DNA of 31,162 bases from a virus: the IMG/VR virus record IMGVR_UViG_3300025154_000306, positions 1 through 31,162 of that record; one strand, given 5' to 3'. The translations under genes and the position numbers were made by a program. Positions 6,325-13,072 of this stretch are shown one piece after another (positions within the stretch are counted from its first letter, which is position 1; the number at the start of each line of letters is the position of its first letter). The notes under the pieces were generated by a model that saw only the letters and a list, made by a program, of their open reading frames with translations, did not search any database and had not been told where the DNA came from.

Positions 6325-7344
6325 ATGGCCATCTATAAGCAGCCAGCGCCGTTTGCGGTTCAGATCGAGCCGGTCGAAGGTTGTTCACTCGCCTGCCATT
6401 TCTGTGCGCTTCAGACCTTACGTGATAATGGCGCTGACTGGCGAACGGGTGTGAATGGCAAGAACAGCGGCCCGTTCAAGTACATGAGCGCTGATACGTT
6501 GCGCAGGATTTCGAAAGGCATCATGGATCTGGGCTGGACTTCACGGATAGAGCTCGCCATGCACGGTGAGCCGACGCTGCACCCGGATATAGTCCAGATC
6601 GTGCGCATGTTGCGCCGTTGCCTACCCAAGAATCAGATCATGATAACGAGCAACGGCGGCGGTCTTTTGCACGTCGATAAGATATTTACGCTGTTCGAAG
6701 TGGGGTTGGATATCTTGGCGCTTGATGACTATAAGCACGCGAATCTAGTGTCTAGGATACTAGACACGCTCGAAGAACTGGCCGGTCCGGATGAGAGCCT
6801 TACTGATTACCTAGCCAATCTTGGCATCAAGTTCCGGCGCTACCCGCAGGACAAGGACGGGAGCCCACACCATCGCCTGAAAAAGGGTGAGAAGTTGTTG
6901 ACCATCATCCAAGACATCGCCAGCAATGATGAAGGCACGCACATCATTACCAATCAGGGTGGCAGTGTAGGCAACCCTGATCCAAGCATGAAGCATTCAC
7001 GATGTGCAAAACCGTTCCGCGAATTGAGCTTCAGATGGGACGGTAGCGTAGCCATCTGTTGCGATGACTGGAGTGGCCAGTACAAAATAGGCAACATCAA
7101 CGAAATGGGCCTGCTTGAGATATGGCACCATCCGAGGTTCGATGCAGCCCGGCGAAAGTTGTACCATGGCCAGCGTGACTTCGGCCCCTGTAACGGGTGC
7201 AACGTCAGGTCCTATCGCGTGGGTCTGTTGCCTGACAAGATGGGTAAGGACACCATGCCAGAACCAACAGAGCGGACGGACACACTGATAAAGTTTGCGT
7301 TGGCGGGCAAGCCATTCACACTGCCGGTTAGGAGGGGAACGTGA
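6325..7344 (+). CDS. Radical SAM protein with SPASM-type C-terminus
   Basis: This 339-residue protein has the radical SAM cluster motif CSLACHFC (Cys20, 24, 27; CX3CX2C) that holds the 4Fe-4S cluster reducing SAM. The motif GEPTLHPD near residue 78 is the usual GGEP equivalent. The C-terminus has further cysteines: CAKPFRELSFRWDG, ICCDDW and FGPCNGC, the arrangement of a SPASM or twitch domain binding auxiliary Fe-S clusters. It starts directly after the methyltransferase stop, with AGGCG upstream. Radical SAM isomerases are known in thymidine-hypermodification gene sets of phages such as Pseudomonas phage M6, so a role in base elaboration is plausible. Peptide or sugar chemistry is the alternative. 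Confidence 0.85.
   Translation: MAIYKQPAPFAVQIEPVEGCSLACHFCALQTLRDNGADWRTGVNGKNSGPFKYMSADTLRRISKGIMDLGWTSRIELAMHGEPTLHPDIVQIVRMLRRCLPKNQIMITSNGGGLLHVDKIFTLFEVGLDILALDDYKHANLVSRILDTLEELAGPDESLTDYLANLGIKFRRYPQDKDGSPHHRLKKGEKLLTIIQDIASNDEGTHIITNQGGSVGNPDPSMKHSRCAKPFRELSFRWDGSVAICCDDWSGQYKIGNINEMGLLEIWHHPRFDAARRKLYHGQRDFGPCNGCNVRSYRVGLLPDKMGKDTMPEPTERTDTLIKFALAGKPFTLPVRRGT
6748..6767 (+). other. Intragenic perfect hairpin
   Basis: GTGTCTAG (6748-6755) pairs with CTAGACAC (6760-6767) around a four-base GATA loop, inside the radical SAM gene. The coding sequence here (VSRILD) uses the uncommon codons AGG, ATA and CTA, which are the codons that complete the stem. Confidence 0.55.
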
Positions 7345-7790
7345 GTGCGATCCAACACGCTCCGACGTGCGCTCGGCACGACAAGAGCGATAAAGTCCTG
7401 GGTGGCGTCTACTGCGACTGCGATGCCCTTATGCGGGCCAACGCGGTCCTGTCCAAGATCAATGATATTCGCAATAGCGTCGTCGGAACGCAGACCGTCA
7501 ATTGGTCAGAACACATCTATCCGCTTGTCGCGGCGCTCGAAGATTCCGGTATTGCTGGGATGCCATACCCAGAAGCGCTCGAGAATTTCGGCACTCTTAT
7601 CGAGCGAACCAATGCCGCCGAATCCGCCCTCGCCGCGCTGAGGGAGGAGGACGAGAGGCTACATCGCCTTATTGAATCTCTTGCAGATCGCATGGAGAGC
7701 GTAGGCGCAGTGGAAGCGGCCGAGGCCTTGCGGGCTGGCGTAGCGCAAATTAAGAGTGCCGCCCTCGCCACCTCAAAGACGGAGGGATAG
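7341..7790 (+). CDS. Hypothetical protein with Cys/His N-terminus and helical C-terminus
   Basis: This 149-residue protein starts at a GTG overlapping the radical SAM stop, with an AGGAGG binding site. The N-terminus has CARHDKSD and YCDCD, a possible zinc site. The rest is Ala/Glu-rich and likely helical (AESALAALREEDERLHRLIESLADRME), probably a coiled coil. Base composition is richer in GC than the flanking genes. It and the next two small genes interrupt the run of modification enzymes and look like a separate acquisition. No function can be assigned. Confidence 0.6.
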   Translation: MSAIQHAPTCARHDKSDKVLGGVYCDCDALMRANAVLSKINDIRNSVVGTQTVNWSEHIYPLVAALEDSGIAGMPYPEALENFGTLIERTNAAESALAALREEDERLHRLIESLADRMESVGAVEAAEALRAGVAQIKSAALATSKTEG

Positions 7791-7791
7791 G

Positions 7792-7962
7792 ATGGTCCCA
7801 GTTATCTTCATTCGCGCTGACGTGTTCTACTCTATCGAATTGATGGAGCCTTCCGATTGCGGCAAATCGCTTGAGCAACAAGCGGCTGAGAATGCCGAGA
7901 TGAACCCAGGAACGCAGCGTGTTGAGGATGTGCATGGCAACGTGCTTTGGCGGCTTCAATAA
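7792..7962 (+). CDS. Small hypothetical protein
   Basis: This 56-residue protein starts at 7792, where GGAGGGATAGG stands directly before the ATG. A longer in-frame start at 7756 lies inside the previous gene and lacks such a site. The sequence reads MVPVIFIRADVFYSIELMEP and then a charged helical stretch. It is a possible small soluble protein; no family was recognised. Confidence 0.5.
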   Translation: MVPVIFIRADVFYSIELMEPSDCGKSLEQQAAENAEMNPGTQRVEDVHGNVLWRLQ

Positions 7963-7983
7963 CTTATCCCAAGGAGACCTGAC

Positions 7984-8280
7984 GTGAGCGACCCTACACC
8001 CACTGGCGATGACGAGTGGATCGCGGAGACTGCGCGCGGGCTTATCGTGAAGTTCCGTGACGCTGGCTATATGCGTGTCGGCACGCCACAGACTGCAATC
8101 AACGATGTTGCCGCCACCCTTCGCGAGGCCATAGCGCGCGGGGGGTGTAGGGAGAGGGAGGTGTGCGCGAAGGTAGCCGAACTGAAATTTATTGAACGCA
8201 GGGTGGGCAAGGGGACTTCTGTCTATACTTATTCCGGCAGCGTGCAGTACGCCATCCGAGCGAGGGGGGAAGTGAAATGA
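7984..8280 (+). CDS. Hypothetical protein
   Basis: This 98-residue protein starts with GTG after an AAGGAG binding site and overlaps the next gene by ATGA. The sequence (DEWIAETARGLIVKFRDAGY) looks like small proteins common in alphaproteobacterial prophage accessory regions, but that is an impression. A possible helix-turn-helix-like stretch (TPQTAINDVAATLREAIARGG) is seen and is not convincing. GC-rich compared with the neighbouring enzymes. Confidence 0.55.
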   Translation: MSDPTPTGDDEWIAETARGLIVKFRDAGYMRVGTPQTAINDVAATLREAIARGGCREREVCAKVAELKFIERRVGKGTSVYTYSGSVQYAIRARGEVK

Positions 8281-9221
8281 CCAAGTCGAAGATAAATGCG
8301 GCTGTCCTTCACGTCAATCCTGGGAATGCCAATGCACAGACACCAACCATGACTATTGCGCGTGTTCTGGCAGAGACGCTGGAGCTGCCATTATTGCACG
8401 GCGAGGCGACGGTCAAAGTGGCGGCGAATTGGAACAAGCGATATGACGTGCTGTTCGTAAAGCCTGGGGTATTGCGTTTCTGTTCATATCGGGACGCTGT
8501 CTTTGAACTCATCGGCAAGGCTGATGAGATAATCATTGTTGATAACGATCCTATGTTTGAGGTCGATAAGCGACTCGTGCCCCATGACTGTGTTTCATAT
8601 TGGACCACGACACCTATCAACGTGAAGGACGAGTACGGTCAGTACGTCAACTGGAACAGAGCCACATGGCAGCATGAAGCGCGACTTCCTATTTCATTGC
8701 TTGGCGTCGAGCACGATGATGCGCTCGTGTATCATGGCCGGTACAGGCCGGATAGGCATTCATCATTCGACAGGTATTTTTCACGACCACAAGTGAAGAC
8801 CGTGGTGCGGTGCCAGCACAAGGCAAAGGCTGAGTTTGAGCGCTACCATCCAGCGGTCATCTGTCACGTCGATAAGCAGTCAGACATCCTGGAGCTTGGC
8901 CAGTACAAAGCTGGGCTCTATATCGAAGACGACTTCTCACATTCAACGTTCACATCATTGGCACAGCGGTTCTATGAATACCTTCAGGTCGGCTTGCCTA
9001 TCGTATTCGATGCTGAATGCGCCAAGACCTGTGAAACGGCTGGCCTCATAAGGTACGAAGAATTTACTGTAGATGGTACCGCTGACGTTGCGCGGTTCAT
9101 GCGGCAGAATCTTGTGAAGGTCGCTCATAAGCAGGCTGACCTCTGGTATAGGGATTATAAGGCTGAGCTGCGCAGTGACGTCAGGGCAGCGGCTAGGAAA
9201 CATTTCGGGTGGAAGGTGTGA
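8277..9221 (+). CDS. T4 beta-glucosyltransferase-like GT-B protein
   Basis: This 314-residue protein resembles phage T4 beta-glucosyltransferase in pattern. LVYHGRYRPDRHSSFDRYF (about residues 150-168) matches the BGT region GGSFRSGQRES that binds UDP-glucose. AGLYIEDDFSHSTFTSLAQ followed by RFYEYLQVGLPIVFDAEC (about 212-249) matches the BGT segment IIGDKNYNDNFITLRVWE and its MASDAVMLID continuation. It would transfer a sugar from a nucleotide donor to hydroxymethylated bases in DNA. It overlaps the previous gene by ATGA. The neighbouring thymidylate-synthase-like and aGPT/HMUDK-like genes suggest hydroxymethyluracil as the acceptor. The GT-B family is fairly sure; the substrate is inferred. 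Confidence 0.65.
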   Translation: MTKSKINAAVLHVNPGNANAQTPTMTIARVLAETLELPLLHGEATVKVAANWNKRYDVLFVKPGVLRFCSYRDAVFELIGKADEIIIVDNDPMFEVDKRLVPHDCVSYWTTTPINVKDEYGQYVNWNRATWQHEARLPISLLGVEHDDALVYHGRYRPDRHSSFDRYFSRPQVKTVVRCQHKAKAEFERYHPAVICHVDKQSDILELGQYKAGLYIEDDFSHSTFTSLAQRFYEYLQVGLPIVFDAECAKTCETAGLIRYEEFTVDGTADVARFMRQNLVKVAHKQADLWYRDYKAELRSDVRAAARKHFGWKV

Positions 9222-9565
9222 TGCTGATTCCTTATGACAGTCGGGCGCGTTTCAGCAAGTGGGCTATCCGCGTTAAAGGCACAAACCTTTACCTTCCCGA
9301 GATAAAGTATCATCGTGGCTATACGCACTATGATCCGGAACCGGACGGCGGCGCGCTCGGCCCTAGGCTCTTACGGTCACGGCGTGCTGCGATCAATGCT
9401 TTAGCCGCATATTGTCAAGGCATCTGGTTCAGGGATTGGAACCACGGCAATCCGATCGAAGGCAATGATAGCTATGACTTTCCAAATGTCAAACCCGATA
9501 CTCAGCGCAGCAAAGCTGACTTCGAGATAGTCGAGTTCGAGGTTATTGAATTCTTGCCTGGATAG
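9221..9565 (+). CDS. Conserved-looking phage hypothetical protein
   Basis: This 114-residue protein starts at the ATG at 9221, sharing one base with the previous stop and preceded by GGAAGG. An in-frame GTG at 9209 is less likely. The N-terminus reads FSKWAIRVKGTNLYLPE, followed by GPRLLRSRRAAINALAAY. This is a pattern I associate with small phage proteins of unknown function. The C-terminus is acidic and beta-rich (FEIVEFEVIEFL). It sits between two probable DNA-modification genes. Confidence 0.6.
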   Translation: MLIPYDSRARFSKWAIRVKGTNLYLPEIKYHRGYTHYDPEPDGGALGPRLLRSRRAAINALAAYCQGIWFRDWNHGNPIEGNDSYDFPNVKPDTQRSKADFEIVEFEVIEFLPG

Positions 9566-9571
9566 TTCTAC

Positions 9572-10453
9572 ATGAAAAAGCAACCCTTCACAAAGCAGGC
9601 GCTCAAACAGTTCTTCTACTGGATCAATGAGCGCCATGCCATCTATATCAGGCGGCATGTCGAGAAGAAGCCGTGGCCCTGGACCAAGGATCCTATCCTG
9701 CAACAGAATCGTTTTTGCTCCGTCTTTAGAGAACTGGACAAAACCACGATCTGGATTCGTGAGAACTGGCGTGAGCCGTATGCTGATCACAAGAACCTCT
9801 GGTTCGCGATGGCGATGGCCCGTCAGATCAACAAGATCGAGACCCTTGCTGAGATCGGTTTTCCAAAACGCTGGCAGCCTGAGCGGGTGCAGAACATAAT
9901 CCGGGCGCGAATGGCGCGCGGTGAAAAGGCATACACCGGGGCCTATATGATCACAGGTTCTTTGGGCGGCGACAAGCCAAGCCAGACGGCATACAAGATA
10001 CTGGACCCGCTGTACCGGAAGTCCCCGCACTTTATCCGTGACCCACATTCATTACTTGAAGAAGCCTTCATCGATCTTGTTCAGTACCGGGGCTTCGGTA
10101 GGTTCCTGGCTTATGAAGTCGTGACTGACCTTCGTCATACGCGGTATCTGTGCAACGCGCCTGACATCATGACCTGGGCCAATGCTGGGCCGGGAGCGCA
10201 TCGCGGACTTCGGCGGCTGCAAGGCTTCAAGGTACGGGGCGAAGGTGCTAAATCACGCTACCCTGAGCAGGAAGCGCTAGACCTCATGCGCTGGCTGCTT
10301 GAAGTCTCACCAAAGTATATTCACGATCATGTGCCGCCGCTGGAGATGAGGGATGTTGAACACGTGACGTGCGAAATTGATAAGTACCTCCGCGCGAAAA
10401 ACGGTGAGGGCAGGCTCGAACGCTATCGTTACCACAGCGAACCGTTGCTTTAA
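9572..10453 (+). CDS. aGPT-Pplase / 5-hmdU DNA kinase helical-family protein (thymine hypermodification)
   Basis: This 293-residue protein matches, from memory, the helical family first predicted as alpha-glutamyl/putrescinyl thymine pyrophosphorylases and later linked to 5-hmdU DNA kinase and amino-acid:DNA transferase activity. Signs are KQFFYWINERHAIYIRR near the start, PWPWTKDPILQQNRFCSVFRELD (about 28-50), TIWIRENWREP, and the helix-hairpin-helix-like RGFGRFLAYEVVTDLRH with later WANAGPGAHRGLRRLQG. Phages with these genes carry hypermodified thymidine in DNA. The P-loop kinase domain found in bifunctional members is not in this protein. It overlaps the next gene by TAATG. Which reaction it performs (base phosphorylation, amino-acid transfer or pyrophosphate displacement) cannot be decided here. 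Confidence 0.7.
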   Translation: MKKQPFTKQALKQFFYWINERHAIYIRRHVEKKPWPWTKDPILQQNRFCSVFRELDKTTIWIRENWREPYADHKNLWFAMAMARQINKIETLAEIGFPKRWQPERVQNIIRARMARGEKAYTGAYMITGSLGGDKPSQTAYKILDPLYRKSPHFIRDPHSLLEEAFIDLVQYRGFGRFLAYEVVTDLRHTRYLCNAPDIMTWANAGPGAHRGLRRLQGFKVRGEGAKSRYPEQEALDLMRWLLEVSPKYIHDHVPPLEMRDVEHVTCEIDKYLRAKNGEGRLERYRYHSEPLL

Positions 10454-10827
10454 TGGTTGATGAATCTCTAGTTCCCGTGCTTACGACTTACGGTCGGGTC
10501 GACAGGCAAAAGACTTTTCTGAGGTTGCCGCTTGAATGGCAACGCCGGACGGTATTCATAGCCGTTAAAGATGAAATCAAACAGCTCAAGAAGCTCTACG
10601 GCTATACCGGCTGTGAGTTCTTGGCACAGCCTAAGAGCATCAAGGGTATAGCCCAGGTTCATGCATGGCTTTTCAAAGAACACTTCTGGGAAAAGGTCCT
10701 GTTCCTTGACGATGATCTAGAATTCTTGGCGAGGCGCAAGGTAGTGAAAGGTGTGTCTGGAGAAGATTGGGTCAGCTTCACTATAGCGTCAGAGAGAGAG
10801 AGCTATCTGACAGCCTCACGATGCTAG
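10453..10827 (+). pseudogene. GT-A-like glycosyltransferase, N-terminal part (out of frame with the rest)
   Basis: The first 113 or so codons encode the N-terminal half of a protein related to the 4800-5627 glycosyltransferase, including the acidic motif VLFLDDDLEFLA near residues 80-91. Within an (AG)6 tract at 10791-10802 the frame loses similarity and stops at 10827. The homologous second half continues in another frame (to 11285). Removing one AG unit, or adding two, would join the halves into one protein of about 277 residues. It starts at TAATG overlapping the previous stop. It may be phase-variable, broken, translated by frameshifting or a sequence error. Confidence 0.7.
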
Positions 10828-11285
10828 AAGCTAAACTAGATGAAGTGTCGCATGTTGGCATGCTGCCGAGGGTGGGCTTTTCTCGCAGGGTGCATCCGCT
10901 GCCATGGAAGGATTTTGGGCGGATAGTGCACGCTCTTGGATTTCGTGTGTCAACTGTTTTGAATGTCTGTGAATTGGGGCGGATAGATCACCGCGAGGAT
11001 TTTGATTACACGCTTCAGGTCTTACGTGCTGGGCACAAGACGGCGCTTCTGACCACGATGTGCGTTGGTGATAGAAAATTCGGTGACAGGGGTGGGTCAT
11101 CGGCAAGCAACCGTTCATTTGATGCAGCCAATGCAGATGCCCTCAAACTGGCACGACTCCACCCTGGCCTTGTCGAAGCTGTTCCCGGTAAATATAGGAC
11201 GACCGGTGATAGGCTGGAAGTGCGAATCAAATGGTCGAAGGCATTCAACTATGATGCCAAGCTTCACCCGCGTACCTTTTTCTAG
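10767..11285 (+). pseudogene. GT-A-like glycosyltransferase, C-terminal part
   Basis: This frame carries the second half of the glycosyltransferase. From the AG tract onward it reads RERELSDSLTMLEAKLDE and then HREDFDYTLQVLRAGHK, RLHPGLVEAVPGKYRTTGDR and KWSKAFNYDAKLHPRTFF. These correspond in order to the same regions of the 4800-5627 paralogue (MEDFDVTLQLLRKGYP, KWEKAYESSKSTRFF). The ATG at 10767 lies inside the first frame and is unlikely to be a true start; homology begins at about 10791. The C-terminal half is well preserved, so the break is recent or functional. Confidence 0.65.
10791..10802 (+). repeat. (AG)6 dinucleotide tract at the glycosyltransferase frame break
   Basis: Six AG units lie exactly where homology to the paralogue passes from one reading frame to the other. 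Short dinucleotide tracts in glycosyltransferase genes are a classic site of slipped-strand phase variation. Confidence 0.85.
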
Positions 11286-11382
11286 AGCCAAATTTAAGCC
11301 CCGTACAGCGTAGGAACACCGGGCTGGCCCTTGGGTAGCGGGCAATATGGTTCCGCCAGCCACGGAGGCAATTTTGGGCTCT
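11284..11382 (+). promoter_or_regulatory. Candidate structured RNA leader before the thymidylate-synthase-like gene
   Basis: The 136-base gap 11286-11421 is the longest non-coding stretch in the window. Three helices nest in order: AGAGCCAAATT (11284-11294) with AATTTTGGGCTCT (11370-11382), CCGT (11301-11304) with ACGG (11362-11365), and GGCTGGC (11322-11328) with GCCAGCC (11355-11361). A further GGAAC (11313-11317) can pair with GTTCC (11350-11354), crossing the inner stem as a pseudoknot or as an alternative fold. The gene start follows 40 bases later. No known riboswitch class is recognised. No convincing promoter was picked out. Confidence 0.4.
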
Positions 11383-11421
11383 GTATTGCTCAGTTATAGC
11401 CATCATTAGCCGGGGTTTGTC

Positions 11422-12519
11422 ATGCGTGTCATCAACGTGCGGAATGTTCATAGGGCACTGCCTGAAGGTTTGAGGCATCTACAGGTAGAGGGGATACGTG
11501 ACGGTTCGCGCTTTGGCGATGTCGTTGTTGCACCTACCCCGGTGACTACGGTCTATCAGCGGCCATGGGAACGGGTGCTGTTCTGGGCGCTTCGAGACGC
11601 CAATCCTTTCTTCCATCTATTCGAAGCCCTCTATTTTCTAGCGGGACGTAATGATGTTGAATGGCTGGCATATTACAATGATGGTATGAGGAAGTTCTCG
11701 GATGACGGTAAGACCTTCCATGGCTCATATGGGTACAGATGGCGAAAGCATTTTCAAGCGTTCACAAAACTTGAAAAGGATGAGCCGGGTGTTCTTAGAT
11801 GGGCTAATCGAAATCTAGACCAGCTCGATACCGTCGTACAGCTTCTTAAGAACAAGCCTCGTACCCGCCGAGCCATCATCCAGATGTGGGATTGCAAAGT
11901 TGATCTGTACCCCGATGAGTATCCTCAACACCGCGATCTCCCTTGCAATGACCTCATAGCGGTATGGCTGGACAGGGATGACTGCTTGTGCATGACCGTG
12001 TTCTGCCGGTCGAATGACATTATCTGGGGATGTTATGGGAGCAATGCTGTTCACTTCAGCGTGCTGCAAGAATACCTAGCCGCGCGCGTTGGCGTAGAAA
12101 TAGGGCCTATGTATCAGGTCAGTAATAACTTCCATGCTTATACCGATCTCTATGAAAAGATGCTGCCGTTGGCTGATGAGGCATCTGATGGATACAAGTC
12201 AACATGGTGCCCATATAAGAGCGGGCTAGTGCTGTGGACAAAGATCATCACAGATGCGCATCATTTCGATGCTGAGCTTATTGATAGCTTCATGTGCAAT
12301 TTGACACCGAAGGACGGTTGGCGCAATGAATTCTTTCCGCACGTCGCTATTCCGATGCGTAGGGCCTATCGCCTGTTCAAGGAGGAGCCGGGTATTGAAC
12401 GCTATCAGAGCATCTATGAGATATTGGGTCAGATCGATCCTCGAAGTGATTGGGGCAGGGCCTGTATTAGTTGGATGCATAGCCGTGAGGTAAACGCAAG
12501 AGCTAAAAGTGAAACCTAA
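11422..12519 (+). CDS. Thymidylate-synthase-family protein, probable dUMP (hydroxymethyl)methylase
   Basis: This 365-residue protein is a ThyA-type enzyme using folate to transfer a one-carbon unit to a pyrimidine nucleotide. The catalytic cysteine is Cys175 in HRDLPCNDLIAVW. The nucleotide-binding stretch CRSNDIIWGCYGSNAVHFSVLQEYLA corresponds to the canonical RSADMFLGVPFNIASYALL, and it keeps the Asn (GSN) that in canonical enzymes reads uracil rather than cytosine. FHAYTDLYEKM matches the DAHIYxNH motif. The usual PCH after the active cysteine is PCN. It is longer than ThyA (about 264) and lacks a clear C-terminal AV. With the neighbouring modification genes, a 5-hydroxymethyl-dUMP synthase is more likely than plain ThyA; this is inferred. 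Confidence 0.8.
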   Translation: MRVINVRNVHRALPEGLRHLQVEGIRDGSRFGDVVVAPTPVTTVYQRPWERVLFWALRDANPFFHLFEALYFLAGRNDVEWLAYYNDGMRKFSDDGKTFHGSYGYRWRKHFQAFTKLEKDEPGVLRWANRNLDQLDTVVQLLKNKPRTRRAIIQMWDCKVDLYPDEYPQHRDLPCNDLIAVWLDRDDCLCMTVFCRSNDIIWGCYGSNAVHFSVLQEYLAARVGVEIGPMYQVSNNFHAYTDLYEKMLPLADEASDGYKSTWCPYKSGLVLWTKIITDAHHFDAELIDSFMCNLTPKDGWRNEFFPHVAIPMRRAYRLFKEEPGIERYQSIYEILGQIDPRSDWGRACISWMHSREVNARAKSET

Positions 12520-13070
12520 TGACGTTGAAGGAAAAGATATTCGAGGTCTGTGGTACGAATGACCTCTTGGCACTGGTGCTGTCGGGTGGCGATGTGCGGC
12601 GATATCACCAAGAAGGCGGGCATGTCTACATGCAGCCAGTGTCAGAACATACCTATCGGGTGATGGCCATCTTGCTGCATTTCTGGCCTGATGCTTCACG
12701 TGAGCTGTTGATTGCCGCGTTCTACCATGATTCGCCTGCTGAGCGCGTGACCGGCGACCCGCCCGCTACCGTCAAAGCCGTCTTTCCCAGTGTGCGCGCC
12801 GTCTACGATGATATCGAACGCGAGGTCATGGATGCATTGGGTCTGCCAAATGAAAATGATCTGGAGCCTATCGACTACGCACGGTTGAAGGTGGCGGACT
12901 ACGTTGAATTGTGCATTACGTGCAAGTCCCAGCCTGGACGTAGGCCTCAACGGATATACGAGCGGGGCAGACAATTTGTTGAGCAGTACGCAATAAGGCT
13001 GCCTGACGATGAGCGTGCGATGGTGGATGATTTCATGAGGAAACTTAGAACCAATCTGTGGGAGGCGTAG
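12519..13070 (+). CDS. HD-domain nucleotidase (YfbR-like 5'-deoxynucleotidase)
   Basis: This 183-residue protein has the HD metal ligands in order: His44 (SEHTYRV), His70-Asp71 (AAFYHDSPAE) and Asp127 (LKVADYVE). The SEHTYRVMAILLHF context and length are those of YfbR-type 5'-deoxynucleotidases that remove phosphate from dNMPs. It overlaps the TS-like gene by TAATG. Phages that replace thymine often destroy or reshape the host thymidine nucleotide pool, so this enzyme may remove dTMP or supply precursors. Substrate choice cannot be read from sequence. Confidence 0.8.
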   Translation: MTLKEKIFEVCGTNDLLALVLSGGDVRRYHQEGGHVYMQPVSEHTYRVMAILLHFWPDASRELLIAAFYHDSPAERVTGDPPATVKAVFPSVRAVYDDIEREVMDALGLPNENDLEPIDYARLKVADYVELCITCKSQPGRRPQRIYERGRQFVEQYAIRLPDDERAMVDDFMRKLRTNLWEA

Positions 13071-13072
13071 CT

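Noticed and set aside
10453-11285. Canonical -1 slippery heptamer joining the glycosyltransferase halves
   Set aside because: No X-XXY-YYZ site is present at the switch; the dinucleotide tract explains the frame change more simply.
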